Assembly: GCA_025738555.1 (NCBI GenBank)
Contig: JAOVFP010000022.1
Span: 1,922,001 to 1,986,000, forward strand
Origin: Cyathus striatus
Taxonomy: Eukaryota; Basidiomycota; Agaricomycetes; Agaricales; Nidulariaceae
Reading direction: 5' to 3'
Length of the DNA stretch: 64,000 bases
A program made the position numbers and the translations under genes. The stretch's first letter is position 1; each line of letters begins with the position of its first letter. The notes under the pieces are model-generated. The model searched no databases. It was not told where the DNA came from and was given only the letters and a program-made list of their open reading frames with translations. Positions 1-10,646 of the stretch are shown here, one piece after another.

Positions 1-739
1 CTAGCACCCCTGATATTATTACAGACCGTTTAATGTTCGTGAAGCGCATGCTTCCACTACATGGCCTTCCTCCGACCCCAATGAGAAACCGATAGACATC
101 CCCGCTGGAGCTTCATGCGCCCTCCGTTTATCATACTACATTCCCTTGTGATTTACATCATCTCCTTAGGGTGACGTACAGCGTCATGATGATGCACACT
201 AGGAAGGACCTTTGGGGGCCCGATGGTTTGTTCTTTCAGTTCAGATCCCTAAGTATAGGTTAGGTTGACATATAGTGCTAGCGGAAGAATTCAACATGGA
301 AAGACTCCTCGACGATAGACTCAAAAAGTACCTTCTCCCCAACCTGTTTATCTTCCTTCCATTCAATGGCGGGCCGAAGATATGTATAGGACAACAGGTT
401 CTCTTTCCTCCCTTTCCTTCTTTTCTCCCTCTAACTGCCATTATCTTCAAGTTGGCATACAACCGGATATCCTACCTCCTAGTCTGCATCCTGCAATCCT
501 TCTCGTCATTCACCCCATGTCCCAATGCATTTCCACTGGATGCAAGGCCGTTGAAGGAGTGGGCAGGGAAGGAGGGTAGGAAGGGGAAGGAGAAGTTTAA
601 GCCGCTTTTTGCATTGACTATGTGTAGTATGGTGAGTTAGTTGTGTTCTGGGTAAGGGGGTTGTTGCTAACGGTATGTGTAGGGTGGGATGTGGGTTAAG
701 GCCCAGGCTGCTACGGATGGTGTGGATGGTGCGCAGTGA
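1..739 (+). pseudogene. CYP63-like cytochrome P450, 3' fragment (copy A)
   Basis: This is the C-terminal part of a P450, truncated by the window edge, that matches the 3' exons of the intact P450 at 27507-30145 almost exon by exon. The haem-binding segment is visible as [15 protein letters not shown] (positions about 352-403), followed by an intron and the last exons ending in a TGA at 737-739. Two signs suggest decay: the intron donor after the GAGCTTC segment near 112 reads AT instead of GT, and conserved residues ahead of the haem loop are changed (NMERLL where the intact gene has DPERFL). Whether the missing 5' part exists outside the window cannot be seen. A functional gene with altered splicing is possible but less likely. 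Confidence 0.75.
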
Positions 740-927
740 GGAGATACGGGCGGATAGCAGAGTATGGGATAGAACATAGTGGCTATCTTTTTCATTGGAG
801 GTACTGGTGAATTTTAGATAGAGATATTGGTTAAAACTCATGCAGCTGCTAGTTGTACACGGCGGTATTGTACAGGATATGTAGATTCTGGAATACAATT
901 AATGTCTTTTACATGGAATATGCGAGG

Positions 928-1590
928 TTACACCTTTACATCCTTAAAGACCTCTTTGAATACATCGCAGGTCCCTGGACCGTTTCTGGGTATGGAGTAT
1001 ACTGCAAACTCTACTTTCCGAAACCAGCCTTTAAACTCTGGATCCAGAAGTATAGATTTCATTTTGTTCACTACGAGGACAGGATGACAGCAGTATGCAC
1101 CACACCCCATAGCACCTGCAAAGGGAACTATCAGTATCCAAGTGTACTGGCAAAAGATAGGGTGACATACCAAGAACAAGGTACTGTTGCCCATTATGTG
1201 CAGCCATTCGATACACCAGCCTTATCTTTCCCCTCAAGTCCTCCAAATCTGACGCATTTGCGAAAATTTCTCCACCTGGAGTGAGCTTAGGAAGGCGGGG
1301 CGCAGTAACTGTTATGACTGACGCAACGCGCTGTTCTTGTTTTGGGAGATTGACGCATCCATGGTTGAGGTCGTGTTTGAAGATGACTACTCCCGGGGAG
1401 AATACACCTGGCTACTGAGCCTGGTCCTAAGTTTGGCCGGGGGTAGTATGACTGTTTGAGTGTTGGATAGAGGGTGGATGAGTAGCATAGCGCTTCTTCC
1501 TAGTAGAACTATCACTAAGGGGACACATAACATACTTGAACACGCACCTGAGTCATAGACAAACTGACAATCCACCCTCCAGCAGGTGAT
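928..1590 (-). pseudogene. PARG-like gene, truncated copy
   Basis: This is a partial copy of the microbial-type PARG gene at 30328-31405, lying convergent to P450 copy A just as the intact pair does. The C-terminal exon (GCGAY, then EFKGWFRKVEFAVYS, stop at 928-930) and the middle exon are present. The middle exon carries a one-base insertion relative to the intact copy (near 1410, in the segment matching GSVAGVFSPG), so the frame is broken. The first exon is cut off just after the glycine-rich motif, where the sequence switches at about 1590 to DUF6535-gene sequence. It is therefore a 5'-truncated pseudogene. Confidence 0.75.
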
Positions 1591-1591
1591 T

Positions 1592-2560
1592 GACCCGCCA
1601 ACAAACACGCTCACACTCCCCGCTAGCACTCTCAACTTCTCAAACCCAGGATGCGCACGGAGAACCTCGAACACACTATCTCTGGCCGATTCATAAGGGG
1701 TACATAGACCAGCAACGAGTTTGTCGATATGCCGCGTGTTGTATTTGTCATGTTGGCGCAGGAGTGTGTACAAGGACATTTCGTCGCATTACTGGAATGC
1801 ACAGTCAAACTCAAATACCATAAAGAACATATCCCCTTCCGACAAATTGTTAATATCCGTGTCTCCTTCACGTGCCTCGAAGGATGGTTAAAGAACCTTT
1901 TCACATCATCCCCCGCGTTCCGTATGCGGATAAACATCTCGAGGTAGTGGTTCCGTGCATCTCGGTGCAGGATCGAGTTGCTGTTCAGATGTCTTATAGC
2001 AAGGAGGGAGAGGATGTCCCTGTGTAGTGGATCAGATTCCACCTGAGGGAGGTGTGTGCGCCATTATTCCGCCTGTGGGAATGGAGCGGCCAGTCGAAGC
2101 TATCCGTCTCCCTGCTTGTCGAGGATTCGACTTTTTCATCCTCAGGCGTGCGGAGCAGAACACGGAGAGCATGAACAGCAACGTTCACTACGTAACATCC
2201 ACACCTAAAGGCAACCCACTGCGACCCGCGAACCGAATTGCACGCACTTATATGCTGCCCGTCCTTGGACTCAGCCTCTAGACCAGATCCGTCCCGGGTA
2301 TATCGCCAGTAGAGGAGGATCTTCCACATTTTATCCTCGTACCGCAACTGAGAGAGGTACTATTTCTTCGTATTCGCCACTGTATCTTGGATATCCATGA
2401 GGACGTATGGTGAGTTGGCAGCAGAGATGGGGGTGTGGGTTTTTAAGGTCAGAGGAGGAAGAGGAGGAGGATGTGGTAGAGCTGGAGGAGCTGATGGAAG
2501 AGATCAGGGAACCCAGCGTTATAGTAAGTGCTAACCTACTCCATACGTAACTAAACTCAG
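1592..2560 (-). pseudogene. DUF6535 membrane-protein gene, degraded copy
   Basis: Nucleotide similarity to the C-terminal and middle part of the intact DUF6535 gene (about 15288-16560) runs through this stretch with many substitutions and indels. Short matching peptides appear in shifting frames, for example LLAIRHLNS and EMFVRIRNAGDDVK-type segments (here EMFIRIRNAGDDVK). The membrane-spanning N-terminal domain is absent. The left border is an abrupt junction with the PARG copy and the right border fades out just before the inverted P450 remnant. No continuous frame exists, so it is a pseudogene fragment. Confidence 0.75.
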
Positions 2561-2705
2561 AAACACTGTCGGGAACAACTAATCCTTCCTCATCTAAATC
2601 GATATGATGCTACACGGCACCATAGCAAGATAATATTCGGAATTCCGTTTCTATATATGAAACCCGTAACTAGTCAGATAAAGGATACAACAGAAAGAGG
2701 GTACC

Positions 2706-4060
2706 CATTGATAACAGCCTTCAAATACCTCATCTCCTCCATCCCTTCATACGTATACGTAGGTCATTTCTTCGGCCCTGCCTTGGAAGGACCTCGCAGA
2801 AGTTTTGATCGACTTCGGTGTGTTGAGTGAGGAAGTATATGCAGAAGATGAGATTCACTGCTCTATATGCGTGTGTAAGCATCGAGTAGAGAACCAAGAA
2901 GTAGGTGAGGTACCGAATTACGAGCAGCAATGAGCACATTTAACACCTCAGGCCTCATTCTTCGCTAGTAACGAACAACAATCAGCCTTCACACTCCTAA
3001 AGCAAAAGAAAAACATACCGAGAAACAGTAAGCAAGCGATCCAACGATGTCTCCCGCATGCTTCACTCTATTCCTCACTGCTGCCTGCTCAAGCACCGTA
3101 TCTAAACACGTCTTCTTAACACGCATATGCACCTTTGCATTATCCTTGAATACCTCAAAGAGAGGCTGGAACCACCCCTGGCGCTCGTGCATGATTGTTA
3201 CTTCTTGTGCTAAATGGAACACTGGCATAGGACTTCGGAGGCAGTGGGGAGGTAGGAGAGGGAAGTGCTTGGAGGGTAGTGGGTTGCGCTGCCTAAGAAG
3301 ATCGCAGAGCCTGTTTCAAGAGTGTGTGTAACTGCTAGCACAGCGCTGCATTGTGTCCTGCATAAGATAATGTAAGCACTGGGTGTAGTAGGATTGTCGA
3401 TGGGTAAGTGTAAGGCACGGAAAGCGAGAAGAAAATATAAGGACAACAGTGGGGAAGCATGAGAACGATACGAAAGCGAGAAGGGGAAAGGTACATGTAG
3501 CGAGAAAGTGAAATTGAAAGAAATGACAAGATACGAGCTTGAAAATCAGCCGTCATCCCATTCTCCATCCTCTCGTTGACCAGCTGGATCACATCCGTCA
3601 TTGAAAGCTCGAAGTTACTGATTTGCATGCGGGTGAAGAAGGGCTGGGAGAACGGAGCGATGGAATCTGTGGGTGGCCGGTTAGCCTAGGCCCAGGCATT
3701 TGGAAGGAGGGTGTGGAGGTAACACGGGAAATGGTGGACAGTATCAATTGTAAACGAGGACAGACGAGGACCTATTTCTGGATATCACGCGTTAGCTCGC
3801 TTAAAGTTGTAGGGTGGGAATGAGAGACCAAAGAGAGATGCACGATCCTGGCACTGCCCTCTTCATAGAACACAAAACTGGAAGCGTTTGCCTGTACGCA
3901 CTCTGCTCTGTCGACAGCATACAAATATTGGTTCATTACCACCCAAACTCCGTTTCCTACGCGTACAGCCACAATGAAGACGAACAAGGGATCCTTCCAA
4001 GTTCCCACCAACACTTCATTGATAAGCATTTAAACATGTATGGGCGAGCAAGTTATCTCC
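2706..4060 (-). pseudogene. CYP63-like cytochrome P450, inverted internal fragment (copy E)
   Basis: This minus-strand remnant matches roughly exons 2 to 8 of the intact P450. Recognisable pieces are the exon-8 segment (EEMRYLKAVIN, near 2710-2760), the helix region with AQEVTIMHERQGW (about 3130-3220) and TDVIQLVNERMENGM (about 3550-3610). Exons with the haem-binding cysteine are missing: similarity stops at the exon-8 splice donor (about 2706). Stops and frameshifts interrupt every segment. A short P450-like start in the same orientation lies far away at 14465-14598, on the other side of NACHT copy A. Confidence 0.7.
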
Positions 4061-4558
4061 TGGATCACTGCCACTGACATTGTAAACGATTTAAGTTTTG
4101 ATCCGAGCATTCTGCAGTGACTGCTGAGTAGTAACTATTTGAGGGGGTCTGGAGAACAATACGCCGAGCTGTGAAAAGTCTTTGAACAACATGGTTTGGG
4201 GTGTAGGAGGACCTGTCAAGGTCGTCGCTCAACATGGGTTCTCCAGAATTTAGCGATGTTGATTGGTTCGCCCGCTGTTGATCAATATCAGCACTGGCGC
4301 ATCCACAAGTGTAGCGCGCTAAAGGAATGAATTCAGAGATTCATCACCAACTGCTTAACACTCTCCACTGGTCACATAGAATATGGTGCGCATTTCTGGA
4401 GGCTATCCATCCCGATTTAACTTTCGGCTTGTGCACAGCACATGTCAAGCTGTGACCATTTCCCGCAATAGATTGGCGCTCGAAGCTATGTATTGTATAT
4501 ATAGTCATACAGCCCCCCATGATATGACCTCCCATCCGGGCCATCCCACGCCGCCATC
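4061..4558. promoter_or_regulatory. Upstream region of NACHT copy A with TATA box
   Basis: No gene is seen here. A TATATATA motif lies at 4496-4503, 56 bases before the proposed ATG (4559). A similar TATA stretch lies about the same distance upstream of the NACHT C start (minus strand, about 26521-26528) and of the NACHT B start (about 21345-21352), so it is probably the core promoter of this family. The rest of the interval shows nothing recognisable. Confidence 0.45.
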
Positions 4559-4988
4559 ATGTCTTTTAACGGGGCATCAAACTTTTCTATGAACCAACCA
4601 AATTTCACTGAAATCACCGGTGCGAAGCAGCTTTAAGCATTGCCATAACTACTTACTAACTACCAGCGATTCGTGAAGAAAATGTTATTCAAACCGGCGT
4701 ATCAGGTGTGTGACGACCATTATACAGCTAGTAGGGCACCAAACTTACGATTTCCATCAGGATTGCAATGGTTTTCTCAGTATATGGCCCGAGGTGCATC
4801 CCATGATTCGAAGGACCAGTACGATGCCCCAAAATGCCATCCTGACACGCGCAAAACTCTCCTGGGCGATATTAATGTGTGGATTAAAATAAAGGACAAG
4901 GAAACTGGTATCATGTTCCTGTACGGACCGCCAGGATCTGGAAAATCCTGCATTGCACAATCTGTTTGCCATGATGTGTCTTCAGAAG

Positions 4989-4993
4989 GACAC
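4989..4993. repeat. Target site duplication, left copy (GACAC)
   Basis: GACAC directly precedes the left LTR and is repeated at 11813-11817 directly after the right LTR. A 5-bp duplication is the usual footprint of Ty3/gypsy integrases. Confidence 0.95.
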
Positions 4994-5366
4994 TGTTAGC
5001 GACAGACGAGCAAAATACTCGAAGCCGAACTTAAACACTCGAACGTGAGAGAGAAGTGAGTCTTATTGCTAATCTGGAATAAACTAGCACAAGAATAACG
5101 AACTACTGACTAGAAAGACCGTATTTATAGAAAAGAACCATGAAGTAATCGCATGTACATTAACCTACACTACAACGCATGTTACTGTGCTTCTACATTA
5201 AGAACTCATGTAATACGTATGGCCGAACTGTGCAACTGTGCCCACAGTTATGATGAGTAACGTATGTTGATACGCATGGTGTCCGCATTGTAGGTCATGT
5301 GACTATCACATGACATAGATAAGATATGATTAGATAAAAGATTAGATAAATGACGAAATCCTAACA
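4994..5366 (-). repeat. 3' LTR (left)
   Basis: 373 bp with TGTTAG...CTAACA inverted ends. By eye it is identical to the right LTR except at 5261. On the minus strand it contains a TATAAATA box (5122-5129). Confidence 0.97.
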
Positions 5367-5381
5367 TTACCCCCCCTTTAA
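5367..5381 (-). other. Polypurine tract of the retrotransposon
   Basis: On the minus strand the bases just before the 3' LTR read TTAAAGGGGGGGTAA. A run of seven G preceded by A-rich sequence, almost abutting the LTR, is the expected primer for plus-strand DNA synthesis. Confidence 0.75.
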
Positions 5382-5581
5382 GAGTCGTGTCTTCACAACA
5401 TTTCAATTGATTCTTCTGGTTGGGGTGTTCTTTCATGGATTCGAAGGATAATGCGAGGAATGTAATGACCGAGTATGAATACGGCCATGCAAAGAATAAA
5501 GATTACGATTACGTAAATCAAAAGAGTGATGTTGTTTGAGAGCATTTCGAATAATTATTGCTTCGAATAATTTCATTGTCT

Positions 5582-8500
5582 TTATATATTAGGACATTCC
5601 GGATTTTCCCGATGAAATTTATTTAAAAGACTTTTTGATCCGGTTAATGACGTTATCGGTTCCCATGTACAATGATCGTAGGAGTAGCCTTTCCATTTAA
5701 CTTTATAAAGAACCTTCTTCCGATTTATTTTCCATGCAAGTATTGCTTCTACTTCATACTGTTCCTGGTCATCTATCACAACAGCAGGTGGTGGTTTTGG
5801 TTTCTGTTGTGATTTGTATTGTGCCGGAATATGTTTCGTAAGTAATTGCGTGTTATACACAGGGTGTTTTCGGTTCCAGGTTTTCGGTAATTGGATTTCA
5901 TAAGAAGCTAAACCAACTTTCTTTATCACTTTAAAGGGACCGTATCGTTTATCGTCTAATTTTGCAACTGGTCTATCGGATTTAATATTAATTCCTTCTA
6001 TGTAAACAAGATCTCCAGGTTTGTATTCGGGTGACTCTTTTCGGTTTCTGTCATATCCTCGTTTCATTGCTTCATTGGATAATGTAAGAGCCGCCTTCGC
6101 GTTTTCTCTGGCTTTCGTTATTGTAGTGATAAATTCATCAACTCCGATAGTACGAGATGTTCCATTAGGTCTAATCCCTCCATAAGGATGATGTCCATAC
6201 ATTAAATAAAACGGTGTATATCCTGTTGCTCGATGTACGGTGTCGTTATAATTAAATTCCGTTACTGCTATTCTATCCGCCCAATCATCTTGGTCATAGT
6301 TTACATAAATTCGGAGATATTGTTCTATCTCTTGGTTTACGCGTTCTACTTGTCCATTTGTTTGCGGTCGATATGCAGTTGATAAATTCATTTTAACGCC
6401 TAGTCGTTTCGTGAATTCTTTTGTGAAATGAGATGCAAATTGCGATCCTCGATCACTTATAACACGTTGTGGCATTCCGAAGTTTTTAAATACTTTTTCT
6501 AAATATAATTCTGCTACTCCGGGACTATCGATTTCCTTGTTACATGGAATAAAGGCTGCCATTTTTGTGAATCGATCAACGACTACCATTAAAAAATCGA
6601 ATCCTTGTGAATATGGTAATGGTCCTATAAAATCAATTGATATAGTATGCCAGGGTCCTTCTGGAATACTATTAGGGTTTAATAGTCCTATTGGTTTCGA
6701 TCTATGTATGTTTGTCCTCTGACATGCTTCACATCCGGAAACGTATTTCTTTATATCCGCCATTATTCTAGGCCACCAATAGTCTCTCGTGATTAACTCC
6801 ATTGTCTTGTATTCACCATGGTGTCCTGATATTGCAGAGTCGTGACATAGTTTAATTATCCGTTCTCTTAATTTAGCATTCTTAGGAATGTAAATTCTAT
6901 TTTTCCATGTAATTATGCCCTCAGATGACTCTTCCCAGTCTTTCATTTTAAGGTTAAGCATTTTGATTACTTCCTTATCTCGATTTTTTCTGGATTTTCG
7001 AACTTGTTCCATTATATCTTCGTCTTCACCATGAACTTCATATATTTGTCTGAAGTGTTCTGGTTTAAGAAGTGTAATGTCTTCATTATCATGTTCGCCT
7101 TGTTCATGTCCAGCTCTTCGAGATAAAAGGTCTGCTTTAGTCATTTGATTCCCTGGTTTATGATGTAGCGTATAATGGAATTCTGATAATTCTGTGTACC
7201 ATCTTGCTTGTCTCCGATTTAGCTTTTGGGGTTTTTTGAAATATTGAAGATTTTTGTGATCTGTCCAAATTTCGAATATTTGTTTGGCTCCCAAAAGATA
7301 CTGTCTCCATGTATCTAATGCTCTCATTATTGCCAGCATTTCTTTATCATAGATCTCATAGTTTCGTTCAGTTGGACTTAAAGCATGTGATAGAAAAGCA
7401 ATTGGTCTCCATTTTCCGTCAATTTGTTCCTGGGATAGAATAGCTCCATTTGCAAAGTCTGAGGAATCTGCTTCTACACGATATTTTCCATCATCATTCG
7501 GCATTGCTAAAATTGGTGCCGATATGATTTGATCTTTTAATTCGGAAAATGCTAGTGCTTGACTAAGTTCCCACTTCCATTCATTCTTTCCCGTTAATTC
7601 ATGAAGAGGTTTTGCTATCTTTGCAAATCCTTGAATGAATCTTCGGTAAAAATTAATGAATCCAAGGAATTGTTGAAGTTCACGTTTATTGTTAGGTACT
7701 GGCCAATCGACTACTGCTTTTACTTTTTCAGAATCCATTCTTACAGAATTCTTTGAAATAATAAGTCCCAAGTATTCGACTTCAGCTTTCTCGAAGAAAC
7801 ATTTTTCTGGTTTAAGATAAAGTTCATGTTGTTCTAATTTTCTAAGAACTCTTTTAACCATCTTTCTGTGTTCTTCTAACGTTTCCGTGAATATCAAAAT
7901 GTCGTCCATGTATACGATTACAGTTCCTTCATTAATTTCCGTTCTAAAGATATCATTCATCATAGTTTGGAAAGTTGCAGGAGAATTCGTAAGTCCAAAA
8001 AACATAACCAAAGGTTCGAATAATCCTCTGTTAGTTCTAAATGCGGCATACTGTTCATCTCCTTCTTTGATCCGAACATTATTGTATCCCCATCTAATGT
8101 CTAATTTGGTAAAGTATCGTGCCTTTTTCAATTTATCTACTAATTCTTGAATTAACGGTAATGGGTATCTATTTTTAATCGTTAATTCATTTAATTTTCG
8201 ATAATCTTGAATTGGTCGTAAAGATCCATCCTTCTTTTTGATAAAAAAGAATGGTGATGCCCAAGGTGATTTCGAAGGTCTGATGCGTCCTGAATTTAAG
8301 TTTTCGTCAAGGAATTCATCTAACTGTTTTTGTTCATCCAGACTTAATGGATAAATTTTACAGTCAAATGACGTGGCTCCTGGAAGTAACTCAATAGCAT
8401 GGTCCCATGGTCGACGAGGAGGAAGTTTATCGAATGATTCTTTAGCGAATACTCTTTCAAATTCATGGTAATACATTGGAACAGTTTCCTTCCAATGTTT

Positions 8501-9397
8501 CTTCGGTTTCTGCTGATTTTGTGCTTCAGCAATTTTTGAAGCCGTGGTTTGAAACGCTCTTAATTCGATTTGTTCGAATATGTTTATCGCTATGATATGA
8601 TCGTCCGATTCGAGATTTATCTGTTCATCTAGATCAGATTCGTCTTCTTCTGGATTCATCGTGTTTATTAACGGAGTACATTCTATCGGGCATCGTGTAA
8701 ATTTGATTGATCCTTTATTCCAGTCTATTTCTGGGTTATGGGTTCGGAGCCAATCGTGTCCAATAAACATAGATGCTTTTCCTAGATTGATAACGGCTAA
8801 TTGTAGTATTTCCACGTGTCTTCCATGTCGTACTTTCAGTTCAACATAATCGGTAATTGATCCATCGCTGTTTAGAGTTCTGTCTGCATTGTAAACCGGA
8901 GAAGGCCGTGGATATTTCTTTGTTGTAAGTTGATGTTCTTCTACAAATTTCCGATTGATACAAGTTCCAGTACTTCCGCTATCAAGTAATGCTTTTAATC
9001 CATATGTTCGTTGAGTATCCAAAGTAGTGATCATTAAATCGAGATCCATTTGATTTCCGTTTGTTCCTCTAATAAATCTTTTGGGTCCTTTTAATTCTTT
9101 TAACGCTGGAATTATATCTTGATCTGAAAGATCGTTTAATTCCTTAATCGTTTTCTGAATTACTTCAGGTCTTCGTTTGGGATGTGTCCATATACTTAAT
9201 GTGGCCAATGCAAGTTCCGGTGTTTGGTCTTTTAATCTCCGTGCGACCCAATACACGTTTCCAGGTTTTACTTCCTGATTAGGGAAGGCGCGTTTAGTTC
9301 TTTCTTTTTGTAACGATACGTATTTCGATTCCAGATCTACCGTAGGTACAGTTACATTAGAAGGTACATAAAACGAGGCCGGCGAGTTTGCGCTCAC
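5582..9397 (-). CDS. pol: Retrotransposon Pol polyprotein (PR-RT-RH-IN-chromodomain)
   Basis: About 1271 residues are open in one frame. Domains in order: aspartic protease with LLDSGSTGT (about residue 134); reverse transcriptase with VYMDDILIF (about 495); RNase H (VEADSSDFANGA, TDHKNLQYF); integrase zinc region (H-x3-H ... CEACQ, about 855-895) and a DDE core (IDFIGPL, VISDRGSQF, GQVERVNQE); a C-terminal chromodomain (YKVKWKGYSYDHCTWEP, about 1212-1260) that in this family targets integration to modified chromatin. The frame has no ATG near its 5' end: at the gag overlap the first codon is GTG, so Pol is most likely made as a Gag-Pol fusion by -1 frameshifting. All catalytic motifs look intact. 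Confidence 0.96.
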   Translation of the reverse strand: MSANSPASFYVPSNVTVPTVDLESKYVSLQKERTKRAFPNQEVKPGNVYWVARRLKDQTPELALATLSIWTHPKRRPEVIQKTIKELNDLSDQDIIPALKELKGPKRFIRGTNGNQMDLDLMITTLDTQRTYGLKALLDSGSTGTCINRKFVEEHQLTTKKYPRPSPVYNADRTLNSDGSITDYVELKVRHGRHVEILQLAVINLGKASMFIGHDWLRTHNPEIDWNKGSIKFTRCPIECTPLINTMNPEEDESDLDEQINLESDDHIIAINIFEQIELRAFQTTASKIAEAQNQQKPKKHWKETVPMYYHEFERVFAKESFDKLPPRRPWDHAIELLPGATSFDCKIYPLSLDEQKQLDEFLDENLNSGRIRPSKSPWASPFFFIKKKDGSLRPIQDYRKLNELTIKNRYPLPLIQELVDKLKKARYFTKLDIRWGYNNVRIKEGDEQYAAFRTNRGLFEPLVMFFGLTNSPATFQTMMNDIFRTEINEGTVIVYMDDILIFTETLEEHRKMVKRVLRKLEQHELYLKPEKCFFEKAEVEYLGLIISKNSVRMDSEKVKAVVDWPVPNNKRELQQFLGFINFYRRFIQGFAKIAKPLHELTGKNEWKWELSQALAFSELKDQIISAPILAMPNDDGKYRVEADSSDFANGAILSQEQIDGKWRPIAFLSHALSPTERNYEIYDKEMLAIMRALDTWRQYLLGAKQIFEIWTDHKNLQYFKKPQKLNRRQARWYTELSEFHYTLHHKPGNQMTKADLLSRRAGHEQGEHDNEDITLLKPEHFRQIYEVHGEDEDIMEQVRKSRKNRDKEVIKMLNLKMKDWEESSEGIITWKNRIYIPKNAKLRERIIKLCHDSAISGHHGEYKTMELITRDYWWPRIMADIKKYVSGCEACQRTNIHRSKPIGLLNPNSIPEGPWHTISIDFIGPLPYSQGFDFLMVVVDRFTKMAAFIPCNKEIDSPGVAELYLEKVFKNFGMPQRVISDRGSQFASHFTKEFTKRLGVKMNLSTAYRPQTNGQVERVNQEIEQYLRIYVNYDQDDWADRIAVTEFNYNDTVHRATGYTPFYLMYGHHPYGGIRPNGTSRTIGVDEFITTITKARENAKAALTLSNEAMKRGYDRNRKESPEYKPGDLVYIEGINIKSDRPVAKLDDKRYGPFKVIKKVGLASYEIQLPKTWNRKHPVYNTQLLTKHIPAQYKSQQKPKPPPAVVIDDQEQYEVEAILAWKINRKKVLYKVKWKGYSYDHCTWEPITSLTGSKSLLNKFHRENPECPNI

Positions 9398-10644
9398 TGC
9401 TGGCCTTGGGGAAAACCCAATTGAGCAATGAGTAGAGCGTGTTGCTCTTCCGATAATTTAGTTACATCTGGTAATTCTACTATTCCGCTAGTGGAAGCTA
9501 TAGGTATAGAATTGTCCATATTTACGCTATGTTGTACATAAGATCCACGAGGTTTCTTGGGGCATGTGTTGGACATATGTCCTTTCTCTTTACAATAGAA
9601 ACAGCGACCTTCTTTCTTTAGTTGGTCGAGATCCATACGATTTCCACCTTGTGATACCGTAAGGTTGGAGCGATCGGGTGTCCTTTGTTGCGTGTTCGGT
9701 GTCTGTGGGGTTACAGGGTTTATGTTATTTTGGGGGCGTCCGGAGTTCAGGTTCTGATTCGGAGGTCGTCCCAAGTTTTGTTGAGTTCGTCCAAAATTGG
9801 CTTCTCGACGATTCCTTTCGTATTCCGCAGCTTTATCAACCCAATCGATAAGTTTATCGGTAACTTTAAGTCCACCGACTTCCATAAGTCTTCTAGCTAA
9901 AAGAGGGTGCATGCCGCGTCGGTATTTATCTACAAGAGCCGTATTATCGAATCCGGTTAAGTTCATCCATTGCATGAAATCGATGGTATAATCTTCAACT
10001 GGTCGATTACCCTGTACTACCTTGTTGATTTGTTCGATCGCGTTATTTTGGGTTTCCGTGGAGATAAAGAAAAATTGTAATCGTTCAACAAACGTGTTCC
10101 AATCAGCAAAAGGACAGGCTGTTTGGAATGCATCATGGATGATTGCTGGGGAATTTTCCGTTGCTTCGATGTTAACCTTCTGTGTATCCTGAAGAGTGGG
10201 TTCTTTTCCGTCATGTAATGATTTCCATTTAGCTCGTTCTTCGTTGAACAAGATCAGATCGCCTAAGAATGTATCTGCCCATCTTTGAGCTCGGTTGTCC
10301 TTTCCTTTTTTAACTTTCGGTAAAGCGATTGTTATCTTTTTCCAATCGTTCATAATATTCTTTTCCTGAAAGTACAACATCATACGTCTAATCCAATTAT
10401 TAACCGTATGGGGATCTCCTTCATAGTCTTCAGGAATCTCGACCTTTTCCTTAGGTTCTGGTCGATCTTCTTTAATTCCGTTTCGTATTTCCTGAATGAC
10501 TCCTTGAGTCATTGCAGCAACACTTTCCCCGATTACTTGTTTGTTTTCAGGGGTCATATTGTTCCATCGTGTAATAAATTCATCCTTCATGAAGACTGCC
10601 ACCAGGGCACCGATAAAACCAAGAATCATTTCGAGGGTGATCAT
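9394..10644 (-). CDS. gag: Retrotransposon Gag with CCHC zinc knuckle
   Basis: This 416-residue protein forms the particle shell of the element. A hydrophobic N-terminus (LGFIGALVAVFM) is followed by a gag-like region with FVERLQFFF and a C-terminal CCHC knuckle CFYCKEKGHMSNTC (about residue 350) that binds the RNA. Its ATG lies two bases after the stop of the preceding small ORF (TAA-AT-ATG), suggesting reinitiation. Its TGA overlaps the beginning of the pol frame, and a slippery heptamer lies 18 bases before the stop. Confidence 0.93.
   Translation of the reverse strand: MITLEMILGFIGALVAVFMKDEFITRWNNMTPENKQVIGESVAAMTQGVIQEIRNGIKEDRPEPKEKVEIPEDYEGDPHTVNNWIRRMMLYFQEKNIMNDWKKITIALPKVKKGKDNRAQRWADTFLGDLILFNEERAKWKSLHDGKEPTLQDTQKVNIEATENSPAIIHDAFQTACPFADWNTFVERLQFFFISTETQNNAIEQINKVVQGNRPVEDYTIDFMQWMNLTGFDNTALVDKYRRGMHPLLARRLMEVGGLKVTDKLIDWVDKAAEYERNRREANFGRTQQNLGRPPNQNLNSGRPQNNINPVTPQTPNTQQRTPDRSNLTVSQGGNRMDLDQLKKEGRCFYCKEKGHMSNTCPKKPRGSYVQHSVNMDNSIPIASTSGIVELPDVTKLSEEQHALLIAQLGFPQGQQ
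9412..9418 (-). promoter_or_regulatory. Candidate -1 ribosomal frameshift site (GGGTTTT)
   Basis: In the gag frame the codons read (TT)G GGT TTT, which fits the canonical X XXY YYZ slippery heptamer. Slipping back one base here enters the pol frame, which stays open through the gag stop. The site is 18 bases upstream of that stop. A stimulatory RNA structure downstream was not evaluated. Confidence 0.6.
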
Positions 10645-10646
10645 AT

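Noticed and set aside
9395..9397. Start codon for Pol at the gag overlap
   Set aside because: The codon is GTG, not ATG; eukaryotic initiation there is unlikely, and a -1 frameshift explains expression better.
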